A stretch of DNA of 56,865 nucleotides from an uncultured Desulfuromonadales bacterium (GCA_903868145.1 CAIPTY010000037.1:1-56865); one strand, 5' to 3'; positions 7,439-16,584 are shown, counted from the first letter of the stretch. Translations and numbers: made by a program. Notes: generated from the letters alone by a model not told the origin.

Positions 7439-8068
7439 ATGGACGCAATGGCATTTGAAGATAAAGAGAAGCTTTTCAAAAATGAAAAGGCTGTCCAGAT
7501 AAGACTTGAAAAAATTCGTGAACCGCATATCAGACCGTTAACCGAATATGTTGAGGAACTTCGTTTAGACTGTAGCTCTCGTAGAATACCGTATTTTGAC
7601 CCTTGGGATGGCGGGATAAACGCCACTTGCCTTTTCCTTCTTGAGGCTCCGGGAGGTAAAGCTGTGGAATTTATCTCTCGAAATAATAACGATGAAACTG
7701 CAAAAAACTTCTTCTTGCTCAGTAATGAAGCTGGTTTGCCAAGGATAATGACCATATCCTGGAATATTGTTCCTTGGTATATCGGTGATGAGGCTGAGAG
7801 AAAAATTCGAGCCGCAACCGTGAAAGACATTAGCGAGGGAACTCCGCATCTTCTCCGTTTACTGAAAATCCTTCCAAAACTGCGTGCTGTGGTATTTCTG
7901 GGGAAAAAAGCACAGCGTGCTGAAGAGGACATTAGAAGGTTTAGGCAGGACCTCAGATTTTTTTACTCGCCGCATCCAAGCCCACTTGTAGTGAATCGTC
8001 GACCTGAAAATAGGAATGAGATTCTGAAGGTAATGAAAGAAGTGTCACAATTTATTCTGACACATTGA
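7439..8068 (+). CDS. uracil-DNA glycosylase superfamily-like protein
   Basis: A 209-residue protein with UDG-fold landmarks: FLLEAPGG at about residues 66-73 (the GEAPG motif of family 4/5 enzymes with Gly replaced by Leu), WNIVPWY at about 113, an AVVFLGKKAQ strand, and HPSP near 179, the position of the active-site His motif. Four clustered cysteines of a family 4/5 Fe-S site are not apparent. It could be a base-excision glycosylase or a catalytically changed relative. An AGGGGG ribosome site precedes the ATG. It is coupled to the ERCC4 gene. Confidence 0.7.
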   Translation: MDAMAFEDKEKLFKNEKAVQIRLEKIREPHIRPLTEYVEELRLDCSSRRIPYFDPWDGGINATCLFLLEAPGGKAVEFISRNNNDETAKNFFLLSNEAGLPRIMTISWNIVPWYIGDEAERKIRAATVKDISEGTPHLLRLLKILPKLRAVVFLGKKAQRAEEDIRRFRQDLRFFYSPHPSPLVVNRRPENRNEILKVMKEVSQFILTH

Positions 8069-8082
8069 ACCGATAATTCCGC

Positions 8083-8133
8083 TTGACGTGCCCCCTCACA
8101 GATGAGTATCATTTGATACCCGTATCATTTGAC
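8083..8133 (+). promoter_or_regulatory. SOS-type promoter with tandem palindromic operators
   Basis: TTGACG (8083-8088) and TATCAT (8107-8112) form a sigma-70 promoter with an 18-base spacer. The -10 is covered by the palindrome GTATCA-TT-TGATAC (8106-8119). A second, partly degenerate copy GTATCATTTGAC (8122-8133) begins exactly 16 bases later. Such a layout just upstream of lexA suits autorepression by the LexA encoded next. Confidence 0.65.
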
Positions 8134-8149
8134 AACAACAGAGGCCGGC

Positions 8150-8758
8150 ATGGAACCATTAACCGAACGGCAACAACAGGTACTCGATTTCATCACATTA
8201 TACCTTGATACTCATGGATGTCCGCCGACATTGCGGGAAATATCCGAACACATTCAAGCCAAGGGCACGGTCTCTGCTATCCGGCACCTCGAAGCTCTTG
8301 AGAGTAAAGGTTGGATTCAGCGGCGTGAAGGCAGTTCCCGGAGCATTGTAGTCACTGGCAGAGGTGCTGGTACCATCAGCGTCCCCATCATCGGCAGGGT
8401 CAGGGCTGGACTTCCCACATTGGCAATAGAGGAGATTGAGGGGTACTGCAGCGTCGATAAGAGTTGGGTACCTGACAAAGGATGCTTCTTTCTGAGGGTA
8501 GTTGGCGATTCAATGATTGGTGACCATATCCTTGAAGGCGACCTGGCTTTGATTCGCCCACAGACTAATGCTGATAACAAAGATATTGTTGTTGCGCTGA
8601 TTGACGATGAAGCAACCCTGAAACGGTATGTCTATGATGAAAAACTTGAGCGAATACTCTTACAACCTGCCAACGACGCATATTTGACAATCATGGTTGC
8701 GCCTGAAGACGTTACTATCATCGGAAAATTGTTAAAGACCGTCCGCAACTATTCATGA
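8150..8758 (+). CDS. lexA: LexA-type SOS repressor
   Basis: A 202-residue LexA. A winged helix-turn-helix domain occupies residues 1-68 (TERQQQVLDFI, PPTLREISEHI), followed by the self-cleavage site Ala86-Gly87 (VRAGLP). The serine-protease domain has Ser121 (GDSM) and Lys158 (ATLKRY). ATG 8150 gives the normal LexA N-terminus; TTG 8129 would lie in the operator. The recognition helix reads TVSAIRHLEALESKGW, unlike the E. coli sequence, in line with the non-canonical operator. It heads a cassette with DNA polymerase IV and overlaps the next gene by 4 bases. Confidence 0.92.
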   Translation: MEPLTERQQQVLDFITLYLDTHGCPPTLREISEHIQAKGTVSAIRHLEALESKGWIQRREGSSRSIVVTGRGAGTISVPIIGRVRAGLPTLAIEEIEGYCSVDKSWVPDKGCFFLRVVGDSMIGDHILEGDLALIRPQTNADNKDIVVALIDDEATLKRYVYDEKLERILLQPANDAYLTIMVAPEDVTIIGKLLKTVRNYS

Positions 8759-9000
8759 TGTCAGGCTTACCAATCCGCATAGCAGTTGTGTACCAAGAAG
8801 GCGTCAAACCGAAACCGGTCTGGTTCGAGCTGAACCGCAAACAGCACAAAATTGCCAGGACAACCTATTACTGGAAAGACCGAATCGGTGATGCACCACT
8901 GCTTCACTTTGCCGTAGTAGACGAAGAAGACTCCCTGTTTGAACTGGTTTTCAACTCTTTAGACCAGACCTGGATGCTCTACCCACAAAAAATTGAATGA
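8755..9000 (+). CDS. small protein of SOS cassette, DUF6504-like
   Basis: An 81-residue protein whose start ATG overlaps the lexA stop (ATGA), so translation is coupled. The pattern KPVWFELNRKQHKI...YYWKDRIG...LHFAVVDEEDSLFELVFN...TWMLYP resembles the small DUF6504 proteins found beside Y-family polymerases. The assignment is by eye and moderate. Its position between lexA and the polymerase gene suggests a role in translesion synthesis (inference from context). Confidence 0.6.
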   Translation: MMSGLPIRIAVVYQEGVKPKPVWFELNRKQHKIARTTYYWKDRIGDAPLLHFAVVDEEDSLFELVFNSLDQTWMLYPQKIE

Positions 9001-9019
9001 TATTGTCACTGGATGAACC

Positions 9020-9580
9020 ATGACCGAAGTAATTCCTGCCACAAATATGCTGTCAGTACTGAAACTGTTTCTTATCCCGGTCGGTGGCGGAATCCCTGCC
9101 GGTGTTATGTTGGCACAAGCTAAAGGCTTGGCATGGCCTGTCACGGCATTGCTCTACCTGTTTTCGGATATTGTACTGGCAATTGCCTTTGAACCAGTCC
9201 TTCGTCTTCTTTCGGTCATCTGCGGGAAGGTATCATTTTTGAGCCGATTTGCTGCTGCCATGAAAGCCGCAACAGCCCGTAGTGTCTCCCATTTCAGTGG
9301 TACGGGAGCTGGTCCGATTGGGTTAATCATGATTGCATTCGGTGTTGACCCTATGACTGGCAGAGCTTCGGCTCACGCTGCCGGTCACGGATTCATTGCT
9401 GGTTGGGCAATCGCTATTGCTGGTGACATGCTTTACTTCGCCGTAATCGCAATTTCAACGTTACGCCTGAACTCGTACTTCAAAGACCCGAATACTACGA
9501 TGCTGATTATTCTGGGTGCAATGTTCAGTGTACCTCTACTCGTACGCTTCATCCGCTCCAAACGCCTACAAAGGGCTTAG
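9020..9580 (+). CDS. hypothetical membrane protein in SOS cassette
   Basis: A 186-residue protein with about five hydrophobic segments (near 12-30, 38-62, 98-112, 122-145 and 155-175). It has glycine-rich turns (PVGGGIPAGVMLA, FSGTGAGPIGLIMIAFGVDP, HAAGHGFIAGWAIAIAGD). No family was recognised with confidence. It is embedded between the lexA-linked small gene (19 bases before) and the polymerase gene (4 bases after), so it should be SOS-controlled. A membrane protein in such a cassette is unexpected. Confidence 0.7.
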   Translation: MTEVIPATNMLSVLKLFLIPVGGGIPAGVMLAQAKGLAWPVTALLYLFSDIVLAIAFEPVLRLLSVICGKVSFLSRFAAAMKAATARSVSHFSGTGAGPIGLIMIAFGVDPMTGRASAHAAGHGFIAGWAIAIAGDMLYFAVIAISTLRLNSYFKDPNTTMLIILGAMFSVPLLVRFIRSKRLQRA

Positions 9581-9584
9581 GACA

Positions 9585-10817
9585 ATGGAACACCGCCAGT
9601 TTATGCATATCGACATGAACGCATTTTTTGCCTCAGTCGAGCAACAGGCCAATCCGGAACTGCAGGGTAAACCGATTGCAGTAGTCGGCGGCGGTGGTAG
9701 AACGGTTATTACTACTTCCAGCTACGAGGCACGGGCTCATGGCGTTAAGACCGGCATGGCAAAGTGGGAGGCGCTGCGATGTTGCCCGGAACTGATTATA
9801 GTCATCGGTGACAATCGCAAGTACACCTACACATCCAGCCGCATCATGGAGATGATGAAGGAATATACTCCCCTGGTTGAAGTATTCTCAATCGACGAAG
9901 CATGGCTGGATGTCACGCATTCCCTGTCAATCTTCGGTACTGCGGAGCGAATAGCTTATCTGCTCAAAGCCCGCATCAAAGAGTCATTCGGAATCACCTG
10001 CTCTGTAGGCATTGCGCCAAATAAGCTTTTAGCCAAACTTGCATCAGATATGCAGAAGCCGGACGGGTTGACTATAATCAAGCCGGAAGACGTGACAAGG
10101 ATACTGGAGCGGATGCCGATTAAGGAGTTATGCGGTATCGGCAAGAACATGGAACGACATCTGAACATGATGTCGATTTATACCTGCGGGGAGCTTGGAC
10201 GCTGTGATGAAGCGAGACTGACTCGAAAATTCGGAATTATCGGCTCAAGACTGAAACAAATGGGTTTGGGGATTGACGATTCTCCCGTCACGCCCAATGA
10301 AGAAGACGATGAGGTTAAATCAGTCGGCCATTCCATGACTCTAAGACAAGACGTATCCAAGCGGGAGGATATACTCAAATATTTACTACAACTCTCGGAG
10401 ATGGTTGGACGGAGGGCTCGAAGGTATGGCGTATCTGGTCGAACGATTACACTGCATGTACGGTTCGCTGATTTCTACAGTTCATTCGGCAAACAGAATA
10501 CATTGAAATCGTACATCAATCAGTCAGATGAGATTTACAAAGCAGCAATCGCCATTCTGGACACGACGGAGCTGCCGCAACCAGTACGCCAGCTTGGGGT
10601 GAAATTATCCAACTTGAAGTATCAGACAGAACAACTGTCACTATTCCAAGAGGTACAGAAGAAGTCAGATGCTGTCAAGGCAATGGATTCTGTCAATGAC
10701 CGGTTCGGGGAGTTCAAGGTGACGTTCGGCAGTCTTCTGTCAAATGAAGATAAAGGTTCACATGTAATCAGTCCAGCGTGGAGACCAGATGGAATAAGGA
10801 ATGTCGATGTTAAATGA
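9585..10817 (+). CDS. dinB: Y-family DNA polymerase IV (DinB)
   Basis: A 410-residue error-prone polymerase. Catalytic motifs are intact: DMNAFFASVEQ near the N-terminus, the YEAR finger motif, SIDEAWLDVT (catalytic Asp-Glu) and the thumb GIAPNKLLAKLASDMQKPDG with helix-hairpin-helix LCGIGKNM. Near the C-terminus QLSLF is a canonical beta-clamp binding motif. It copies damaged DNA at stalled forks. The start is ATG 9585, with AGGA just upstream and only 4 bases after the previous stop. It is the last gene of the lexA-led SOS cassette. Confidence 0.93.
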   Translation: MEHRQFMHIDMNAFFASVEQQANPELQGKPIAVVGGGGRTVITTSSYEARAHGVKTGMAKWEALRCCPELIIVIGDNRKYTYTSSRIMEMMKEYTPLVEVFSIDEAWLDVTHSLSIFGTAERIAYLLKARIKESFGITCSVGIAPNKLLAKLASDMQKPDGLTIIKPEDVTRILERMPIKELCGIGKNMERHLNMMSIYTCGELGRCDEARLTRKFGIIGSRLKQMGLGIDDSPVTPNEEDDEVKSVGHSMTLRQDVSKREDILKYLLQLSEMVGRRARRYGVSGRTITLHVRFADFYSSFGKQNTLKSYINQSDEIYKAAIAILDTTELPQPVRQLGVKLSNLKYQTEQLSLFQEVQKKSDAVKAMDSVNDRFGEFKVTFGSLLSNEDKGSHVISPAWRPDGIRNVDVK

Positions 10818-10871
10818 ATCAAGACTCTTAGGTCACTGTAGTATTTAACTTTCAGCAAAAAGGGAAATCAT

Positions 10872-11420
10872 ATGAATTTGGCATGGCATTACACAACAGG
10901 CGAAAAATTTGATTTAATATTGTTTTGTGGGTATCTCATAGTAACTTCATCATCACACGAACTCCGTGAAAACGAAAGGGCCGTGTCGTGGTTTTCAATG
11001 AACCAGAAGTGGGAGCAAACAGCCAGTTATAGAGTCGTTAAAGATGGAAAAGAGATTAAATTGCCGATGCTGGAAAACAAGGAAAAGGTGCGAGGACTGG
11101 TGCGTTTAGGGTATCCGCATTCTCAGCTATTGCCGTGGATAGAACTTTGGAAAGCAGCTGGCATAATACCTCAAATGAAAAGGTTACTTGAAAAATGGGG
11201 ACGAGAGGATGGCTCGAATCCTTTTCATTGGATGGGCTCATTCAATAATATTCCGCTTACTGACTTGGTTATTGAAACTATGAACGACCGCAACCAATGG
11301 GAACCGGCGCAGTTGTCTTCGTTTACGAGGATAACCTTGGAACAAGCAGTAAAAAAGGCTGAAGAAATGAACTTAAATCCCAAATATATATCAGCCCTGA
11401 AAAAATCCTCTCGGATTTAA
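10872..11420 (+). CDS. hypothetical protein, 182 residues
   Basis: The N-terminus reads AWHYTTGEKFDLILFCGYL and later AVSWFSMNQKWEQTAS, a pattern found in uncharacterised bacterial proteins beginning with HYT-x-G and containing a WFS...WE motif. Such a layout can occur in ADP-ribosyltransferase-like folds, but the catalytic residues cannot be assigned here. The rest is helical and rich in Trp. AAGGGA is spaced 7 bases before the ATG. It follows the polymerase gene by 54 bases and may or may not be part of the SOS unit. Confidence 0.6.
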   Translation: MNLAWHYTTGEKFDLILFCGYLIVTSSSHELRENERAVSWFSMNQKWEQTASYRVVKDGKEIKLPMLENKEKVRGLVRLGYPHSQLLPWIELWKAAGIIPQMKRLLEKWGREDGSNPFHWMGSFNNIPLTDLVIETMNDRNQWEPAQLSSFTRITLEQAVKKAEEMNLNPKYISALKKSSRI

Positions 11421-11582
11421 GACACGTCGCTCAATTGTGAATGCTCAGTTAAGCGTGGCGACCGGACGGGATTCGGAATGCGGATGCGCAGTGATTCAAT
11501 ACTCAATAATCAACCTGCTATCGCATACAGTTTCACGTCGTTTCAGAAATTTATTACGGCATATACTACGGCATGACAAAAA

Positions 11583-11612
11583 AAGGACTTACCAATTATC
11601 GGATAAGTCCTT
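11583..11612 (-). terminator. terminator downstream of tRNA-Arg
   Basis: The stem AAGGACTTA / TAAGTCCTT (9 base pairs, 12-base loop) is followed on the minus strand by TTTTTTT. It lies 8 bases beyond the CCA end of the tRNA gene and terminates its transcript. Confidence 0.8.
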
Positions 11613-11620
11613 GTTTTTAT

Positions 11621-11697
11621 TGGCGCCCCCGAGTCGATTCGAACGACCGGCCCCTTCCTTAGGAGGGAAGTGCTCTATCCTGCTGAGCTACGGGGAC
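11621..11697 (-). tRNA. tRNA-Arg (anticodon CCT)
   Basis: The minus strand folds into a full cloverleaf of 77 bases. The acceptor is GTCCCCG / CGGGGGC, the D arm GCTC...GAGC and the anticodon stem CTTCC / GGAAG with loop CTCCTAA (anticodon CCT, reading AGG). The T arm has loop TTCGAAT. Discriminator G and an encoded CCA are present. It sits at the boundary between AT-rich accessory genes (left) and GC-rich core genes (right). Confidence 0.95.
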
Positions 11698-11756
11698 GTG
11701 AGGTCATTGTATACCCTGCCGCGTGGTAAAAAGCAACAAGCACAACCGCACCGGCG

Positions 11757-12539
11757 TCAAACCATCTTCATTTCATCGCGGGTATGACGCTCCTGCTCTT
11801 CCATCACCAGCCTGCCCAACTCCCGTTTGAGTTCGTTAAACTCAACACCGGCAGGATCACGGGGATATTCCATGGTAACCGTCTGATCATGCTTGATTGT
11901 GCCGGGACGATAGGTCATGACAACAATCCGGTTGGCCAGGTAGAGCGACTCCTCGATGCTATGGGTTACAAAAAGGATCGTTTTGCCTGATTCGCGCCAG
12001 ATTCTTAGCAGTTCGTCCTGTAGTGTCCGCCTGGTCAGGGCATCCAGGGCGCCGAATGGTTCGTCCATCAGCATGACCGGGGAGTCGATAGCCAGTAGCC
12101 GGGCAATGGCAACCCTTTGGCGCATGCCACCCGACAGGTCTTTGGGAAAACGATCCCGGAACTCGCGCAAACCAAGCTTGTCCAGCAGTGCATCCACTCG
12201 CCCGGCAGTCTCGGTTGCAGAGGAACCCTGTATCTCCAGGCCGAAGGCGATGTTCCGGTACACCGTCATCCAGGGAAAGATGGCATATTCCTGAAACACG
12301 ACGCCCCGCTCCGGTCCCGGCTCAATCACCGGCCGCCCGTCAACTACGATCTCGCCTGAACTGGGCTGTATAAATCCGGCAACGGCGTTCAACAGGGTAG
12401 ATTTGCCGCAACCCGACGGACCCAGCAAACAGGCGAATTCACCGCGAGACAGGGTCAGATTGATACCCTGCAGCGCAGGTACGATCTGACCGTTGCCCTC
12501 AAATTTTTTGGAGAGATTGGTGATCGAAATGTAATCCAT
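11757..12539 (-). CDS. ABC transporter ATP-binding protein (SsuB/TauB type)
   Basis: A 260-residue ATPase with Walker A GPSGCGKST, signature LSGGMRQRVAIAR, Walker B VMLMDEPFGALD and the switch His (FVTHSIEES). The sequence style (AIFPWMTVYRNIAFGLE) matches importers of nitrate, sulfonate, taurine or pyrimidine-like compounds. ATG 12539 lies directly after the permease stop, so the genes are coupled. The substrate cannot be read from the ATPase. Confidence 0.9.
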   Translation of the reverse strand: MDYISITNLSKKFEGNGQIVPALQGINLTLSRGEFACLLGPSGCGKSTLLNAVAGFIQPSSGEIVVDGRPVIEPGPERGVVFQEYAIFPWMTVYRNIAFGLEIQGSSATETAGRVDALLDKLGLREFRDRFPKDLSGGMRQRVAIARLLAIDSPVMLMDEPFGALDALTRRTLQDELLRIWRESGKTILFVTHSIEESLYLANRIVVMTYRPGTIKHDQTVTMEYPRDPAGVEFNELKRELGRLVMEEQERHTRDEMKMV

Positions 12540-12540
12540 T

Positions 12541-13308
12541 TCAGGTATCCAGACCGCGGTGCCAGCGTAGAAGATAGTTATTGAGGGCATTCATGATCTG
12601 ATCAATGGCGAGTCCCAGCAGACCGATGGTGACCATGCCTGCAATGATCTTGTCGGACCACATGAATTCACGAGCTTCCAGGATGCGATAGCCGAGACCG
12701 TTATTGACGGCAATCATCTCGGAGACAATGACGACAATGAAGGCCGTGCCAATCCCGATGCGAATACCGGCAAGAATATAGGGAGTTGCGGCGGGCAGGA
12801 TTACACGGCGGAACATGGTTCCGCGTCCCGCACCCAGATTGCGGGCTGCGCGCAGGTAGATGCCGTCCACATTCTGAACACCGGCGATGGTGTTCATCAG
12901 AATCGGGAAAAAAGCACCCAGTGAGATGAGAAAGATAGCAGGCGGATTGCCAAGACCAAACCAGAGTATGGACATCGGTATCCAGGCGATGGGGGGAATT
13001 GGTCGCAAGACCTGGACAATTGGGTTAAAATATTCGTAGATACGGGGAGATGCACCCATAAAGAGCCCCAGCGGTAGAGCCAGCACGGCGCCCAGCAGGA
13101 AACCGCCCGTAACCCGGCCAAGACTGCCCAGCACATCCACCAGCAATTCACCCGAACGAAGCCACTCCACCCACTTGATGACAATGGCGCTGGGTGAAGG
13201 CAGCATGATCGGAGAGACAACCCCGGCCCGGCAGGTTGTCTCCCAGATGATCAGCAGTATGAGCGGCATGGCCACTCCCCGTAACAGGGATCTCAATCCG
13301 GAAGACAC
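12541..13308 (-). CDS. ABC transporter permease (SsuC/TauC type)
   Basis: A 255-residue inner-membrane protein with about six helices. The EAA loop reads AARNLGAGRGTMFRRVILPAATPYILAGIRIGIG, as in the BPD_transp_1 permeases of sulfonate/nitrate importers. It lies 2 bases after the binding-protein gene and 1 base before the ATPase gene, in the usual three-gene importer order. Confidence 0.9.
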   Translation of the reverse strand: MSSGLRSLLRGVAMPLILLIIWETTCRAGVVSPIMLPSPSAIVIKWVEWLRSGELLVDVLGSLGRVTGGFLLGAVLALPLGLFMGASPRIYEYFNPIVQVLRPIPPIAWIPMSILWFGLGNPPAIFLISLGAFFPILMNTIAGVQNVDGIYLRAARNLGAGRGTMFRRVILPAATPYILAGIRIGIGTAFIVVIVSEMIAVNNGLGYRILEAREFMWSDKIIAGMVTIGLLGLAIDQIMNALNNYLLRWHRGLDT

Positions 13309-13310
13309 GC

Positions 13311-14282
13311 TTACTTGACCTTGAGGGCTGCTTTGGCCTTCTGCAGCAGGTCGAGTTTAACCCAATCGGCTGCCTTGGGCGGTTTGGCCATTCTCCCGAC
13401 ACCGTATTTCTGCATCAATCTGGTGGTGATGTCGATGTGACTCACACTGATGTCGTAGGTATACTGGGCATTATCCATGGCATCCTGGAAATCATCGGAA
13501 CTGATCTGACCCTTGAACATGCTTTCACGCACATATTTTTCAGCCAGTTTCATATCTTTCCTGAAAAGGCTGGTCGCCTCCACAAAACAGGCCATGGTCC
13601 GTTCGGCCACATCACGTTTTTCCCTGTACATCTTCTCAGTCATCACCAGGGCGCGAACCGGCTCGCCCATGGGGGTGTCGTAAGGTTTGATTATTTCTAC
13701 ACCAAACTTTTTGTTGATCGCCTGGGACGACTGTGGTTCAGACTGGCACATGGCGTCGATCTGCTTTGCCGCCAGAGCCTGATTGAGATCGGCAAAGGCC
13801 AGATAGACCAATTGAACATCCTTGCCCTGCTTGTCGGACCACGTCAACCCCGCCTTTTCCAGTTCGGCCATCAGCAGCAGTTCCTGTGCGCCGCCGCGGG
13901 CTACTCCAACCTTCCTGCCCTTAAGATCTTTGATGCTCTTGATGCTGGAACCGGACTGGGCGACTATCCTGGCGCCCCCTTTGGCAAAACCGGCCACGAT
14001 AAAGACCGGTGCCCCGCTGGCACGACCAGCAATGGCTGCATCGGCGGCGGACGCTGCAATGTCGATTTCTCCCGCGATGATGGCAGGAATAATATCGATG
14101 CCTTTGGGAAAGACCCGTTCCTCCACCTTGAGGTTGTACTTGCCGCACATCTCCTTCATGTAGGAAACAGCACCATAGTGAGCAAATTTCAGGTTGCCGA
14201 GGCGTACAACATCGGCAGCAAAAGCAGGAACTGCCGTGAGAACAACAAGAAACACCATCAAGCGTGCGATATGCATTTTCAT
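13311..14282 (-). CDS. ABC transporter substrate-binding protein (NMT1/SsuA-like)
   Basis: A 323-residue periplasmic binding protein with a signal peptide (residues 1-22, cleavage after PAFA). The body follows the NMT1/THI5-like pattern: GEIDIAASAADAAIAGRASGAPVFIVAGFAKGGARIVA, then IKDLKGRKVGVARGGAQELLL. Relatives bind sulfonates, taurine, nitrate, aromatic acids or thiamine precursors, so the ligand is open. GGGAGG precedes the ATG. It heads the importer operon, 37 bases after apt on the same strand, with no terminator between. Confidence 0.88.
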   Translation of the reverse strand: MKMHIARLMVFLVVLTAVPAFAADVVRLGNLKFAHYGAVSYMKEMCGKYNLKVEERVFPKGIDIIPAIIAGEIDIAASAADAAIAGRASGAPVFIVAGFAKGGARIVAQSGSSIKSIKDLKGRKVGVARGGAQELLLMAELEKAGLTWSDKQGKDVQLVYLAFADLNQALAAKQIDAMCQSEPQSSQAINKKFGVEIIKPYDTPMGEPVRALVMTEKMYREKRDVAERTMACFVEATSLFRKDMKLAEKYVRESMFKGQISSDDFQDAMDNAQYTYDISVSHIDITTRLMQKYGVGRMAKPPKAADWVKLDLLQKAKAALKVK

Positions 14283-14319
14283 ATATTCCTCCCGGGATAC
14301 TGTGAGCTACTGCTCCAAA

Positions 14320-14835
14320 TCAGAAATTCAGCAGAGAAAACACCTTGCCTTCCGGCAATTTTTTTCTGCCGTTCAAAAAATCCAGTTCCGCCATGAAGCA
14401 ACATTCCACAATCTCGCCCCCCATGCTCGTTACCATATCGACCACCGCCTCCATGGTGCCGCCGGTTGCCAGGAGGTCATCAGCTATCAGGATCCGCTCG
14501 CCCGGTTTGATGGCATCTTTATGGATCTCAAGGGTGTCGGTTCCGTATTCAAGATCATAGGTCTTGCTGAAGGTCTCGGAGGGGAGTTTACCCGGCTTGC
14601 GAACCAGAACTATGCCGGCTCCAAGCTTGTAGGCCAGAGCCGATCCGATGATGAAACCGCGAGCCTCCACGCCGACGACCTTGTTGATTCCCTGTCCGAC
14701 GTAGCGGTGTGACAAAAGATCGATCATGCGCTGATAGGATTTGGCGTCCTGCAACAGCGTGGTGATGTCCTTGAAGATGATGCCCTTCTTGGGAAAGTCA
14801 GGGACGTCGCGGATGATGTTTTTCAGGTCTTCCAT
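14320..14835 (-). CDS. apt: adenine phosphoribosyltransferase
   Basis: A 171-residue enzyme converting adenine and PRPP to AMP plus pyrophosphate (purine salvage, cytosol). Family landmarks are [16 protein letters not shown] at the N-terminus, [27 protein letters not shown] and the PRPP loop [13 protein letters not shown]. Length is normal. It follows rpoS by 29 bases on the minus strand. Confidence 0.97.
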   Translation of the reverse strand: MEDLKNIIRDVPDFPKKGIIFKDITTLLQDAKSYQRMIDLLSHRYVGQGINKVVGVEARGFIIGSALAYKLGAGIVLVRKPGKLPSETFSKTYDLEYGTDTLEIHKDAIKPGERILIADDLLATGGTMEAVVDMVTSMGGEIVECCFMAELDFLNGRKKLPEGKVFSLLNF

Positions 14836-14864
14836 GGATCACGGCTCCTTTAGCGAAACGTAGA

Positions 14865-15827
14865 TTAGTGCTGCAGAGAATTTTTCCGGATTTTTTCCAG
14901 TGATTTCGCCTCGATCTGACGAATCCGTTCACGAGTGAGGCCAAATCTCTGACCAACCAAATCAAGCGTCATGGGGTCGCTGTCATCCAGACCGAAACGC
15001 AGGGTAAGGATCTTCTGTTCGGTCTCCGTAAGAGTGTCAAAGTGCCGGGCAATTTGTTCGTAACTGTTCATGTTTTCAGCATGGACAGACGGAAGAGTCT
15101 CCGAAGTGTCCTCAATCGTGTCGATCAGCAGAAAATCGTTTCCCTCTCCGATGGGTGTCTCCATGGAACAGGTTTTACGCAGCAGGGTCATGAGACGGCG
15201 GACATGAGACAGTCTGGCCTTCATGGCGTCGGCTATTTCCTGCGCACCCGGCTCACGGTTCAGTTCATGGGAAAGGGCGCGCGTAACCCGCAACATGCGG
15301 CTGATGTCATCGGAAACGTGCACCGGCAGGCGGATGGTTCGAGATTGATTTACCAGGGAGCGTTCGATAGACTGGCGTATCCACCAGGTGGCATAGGTGG
15401 AGAAACGACACTCCTTGGCCACGCTGAAACGCTCAACCGCTTTGATCAGTCCCAGATTTCCCTCTTCGATCAAATCCAGAAACGGCAGACCCCGGTTGAC
15501 GTAGCGTTTGGCAATTTTGACCACCAGCCTGAGATTCGCCTCAATCATTGCAGTGCGGGCGGTCTTGTCACCCTTTTCCACCTTCTGTGCCAGTTCCTTC
15601 TCGGATTCAGCGTTCAGGAGCGGAGTGCGCTGGATGTCACGCAGGTAAATCTTGAGCGCGTCGTCAAAACTCCCCGGCTCAGCGGGGGCTAATTCCTCAT
15701 CCGGCGGTTCATCGACATCCTCGTCATCAGGAAAGAAGAGCGGTTCCTCAACCCCGTCAAGTGGCACAACGGCAGACTGCAGTTCTTCCTCAATGAAACC
15801 GTCCTCCGGCAAGACGTCAGGCTTCAT
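14865..15827 (-). CDS. rpoS: RNA polymerase sigma factor RpoS
   Basis: A 320-residue group 2 sigma-70 factor. Region 1.2 is [16 protein letters not shown], region 2 is [27 protein letters not shown]...[13 protein letters not shown], and region 4 is LTLRFGLDD...[18 protein letters not shown] short acidic N-terminus replaces region 1.1, as in RpoS. ATG 15827 is preferred because AGGGGA precedes it by 6 bases. The pcm gene is just upstream, the conserved surE-pcm-rpoS linkage. It directs general stress and stationary-phase transcription. Confidence 0.93.
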   Translation of the reverse strand: MKPDVLPEDGFIEEELQSAVVPLDGVEEPLFFPDDEDVDEPPDEELAPAEPGSFDDALKIYLRDIQRTPLLNAESEKELAQKVEKGDKTARTAMIEANLRLVVKIAKRYVNRGLPFLDLIEEGNLGLIKAVERFSVAKECRFSTYATWWIRQSIERSLVNQSRTIRLPVHVSDDISRMLRVTRALSHELNREPGAQEIADAMKARLSHVRRLMTLLRKTCSMETPIGEGNDFLLIDTIEDTSETLPSVHAENMNSYEQIARHFDTLTETEQKILTLRFGLDDSDPMTLDLVGQRFGLTRERIRQIEAKSLEKIRKNSLQH

Positions 15828-15860
15828 GAGGTTTCCCCTGTGCTTCCGCATTGCAGGTTT

Positions 15861-16526
15861 CTACCACCCCTGCCTCCCGATGAGCGGAACAAAACGACAA
15901 CCGATTGACAATACGGTTTCCAGTTCGCCCGTGGCGGTCTTGACAATCTTAACCAGCCGCTGCTCTGACTCGCTCCCCACCGGGATCACCAGACGACCGC
16001 CAACGGCAAGCTGGTCCGTGAGTATCTGTGGAACTTCAGGAGCGCCTGCAGTCACGATGACGGCATCGAAAGGCGCCTCCTCCTCCCAGCCCACCGGGCT
16101 GTTATCTCTGTCGTTAATCCTGAGCATGATATTGAACAGCCTGAGCGAATCAAGGCATTTACGGGCACGCAGCGCCAGCGGTCTGATGCGTTCCGCCGTG
16201 CAGACCCGGTCTGCGAGCATTGCCAGAATGGCTGTCTGATAGCCGGAGCCGGTGCCGATCTCCAGCACCTTTTCACTGCCGGTCAGGGCCAGCATTTCAG
16301 TCATCAAAGCAACTATGTAGGGCTGGGAGATGGTCTGCTTTTCCCCGATCGGGAGCGAGGTGTCGTTGTAAGCCTGAAGGGCAAAGGCCTCCTGCACGAA
16401 GATGTGGCGAGGGATCTTCAGCATGGCGTCGATCACCCGACGGTCGGTGACCGGCTGACGATCGCCGGATACCGGCTGGGCGATCTGTTCCTGCACCATC
16501 TTTTTTCTGGCTACGTCAAAATTCAT
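15861..16526 (-). CDS. pcm: protein-L-isoaspartate O-methyltransferase
   Basis: A 221-residue SAM-dependent enzyme that repairs isoaspartyl residues. The SAM motif [16 protein letters not shown], the upstream [14 protein letters not shown] (family signature) and the post-motif [14 protein letters not shown] are clear. ATG 16526 has GAGGAAG upstream. It sits between surE and rpoS, and all are minus strand. Confidence 0.95.
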   Translation of the reverse strand: MNFDVARKKMVQEQIAQPVSGDRQPVTDRRVIDAMLKIPRHIFVQEAFALQAYNDTSLPIGEKQTISQPYIVALMTEMLALTGSEKVLEIGTGSGYQTAILAMLADRVCTAERIRPLALRARKCLDSLRLFNIMLRINDRDNSPVGWEEEAPFDAVIVTAGAPEVPQILTDQLAVGGRLVIPVGSESEQRLVKIVKTATGELETVLSIGCRFVPLIGRQGW

Positions 16527-16584
16527 CGGCTTCCTCGCAAGAAGGCGGAAATATACCAAAAGTTTCCCGCAATGTCCAGAAACG

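Noticed and set aside
11437-11787. Plus-strand open frame of 116 codons
   Set aside because: It crosses the tRNA-Arg gene and its terminator, so it is an artefact of structured RNA sequence.
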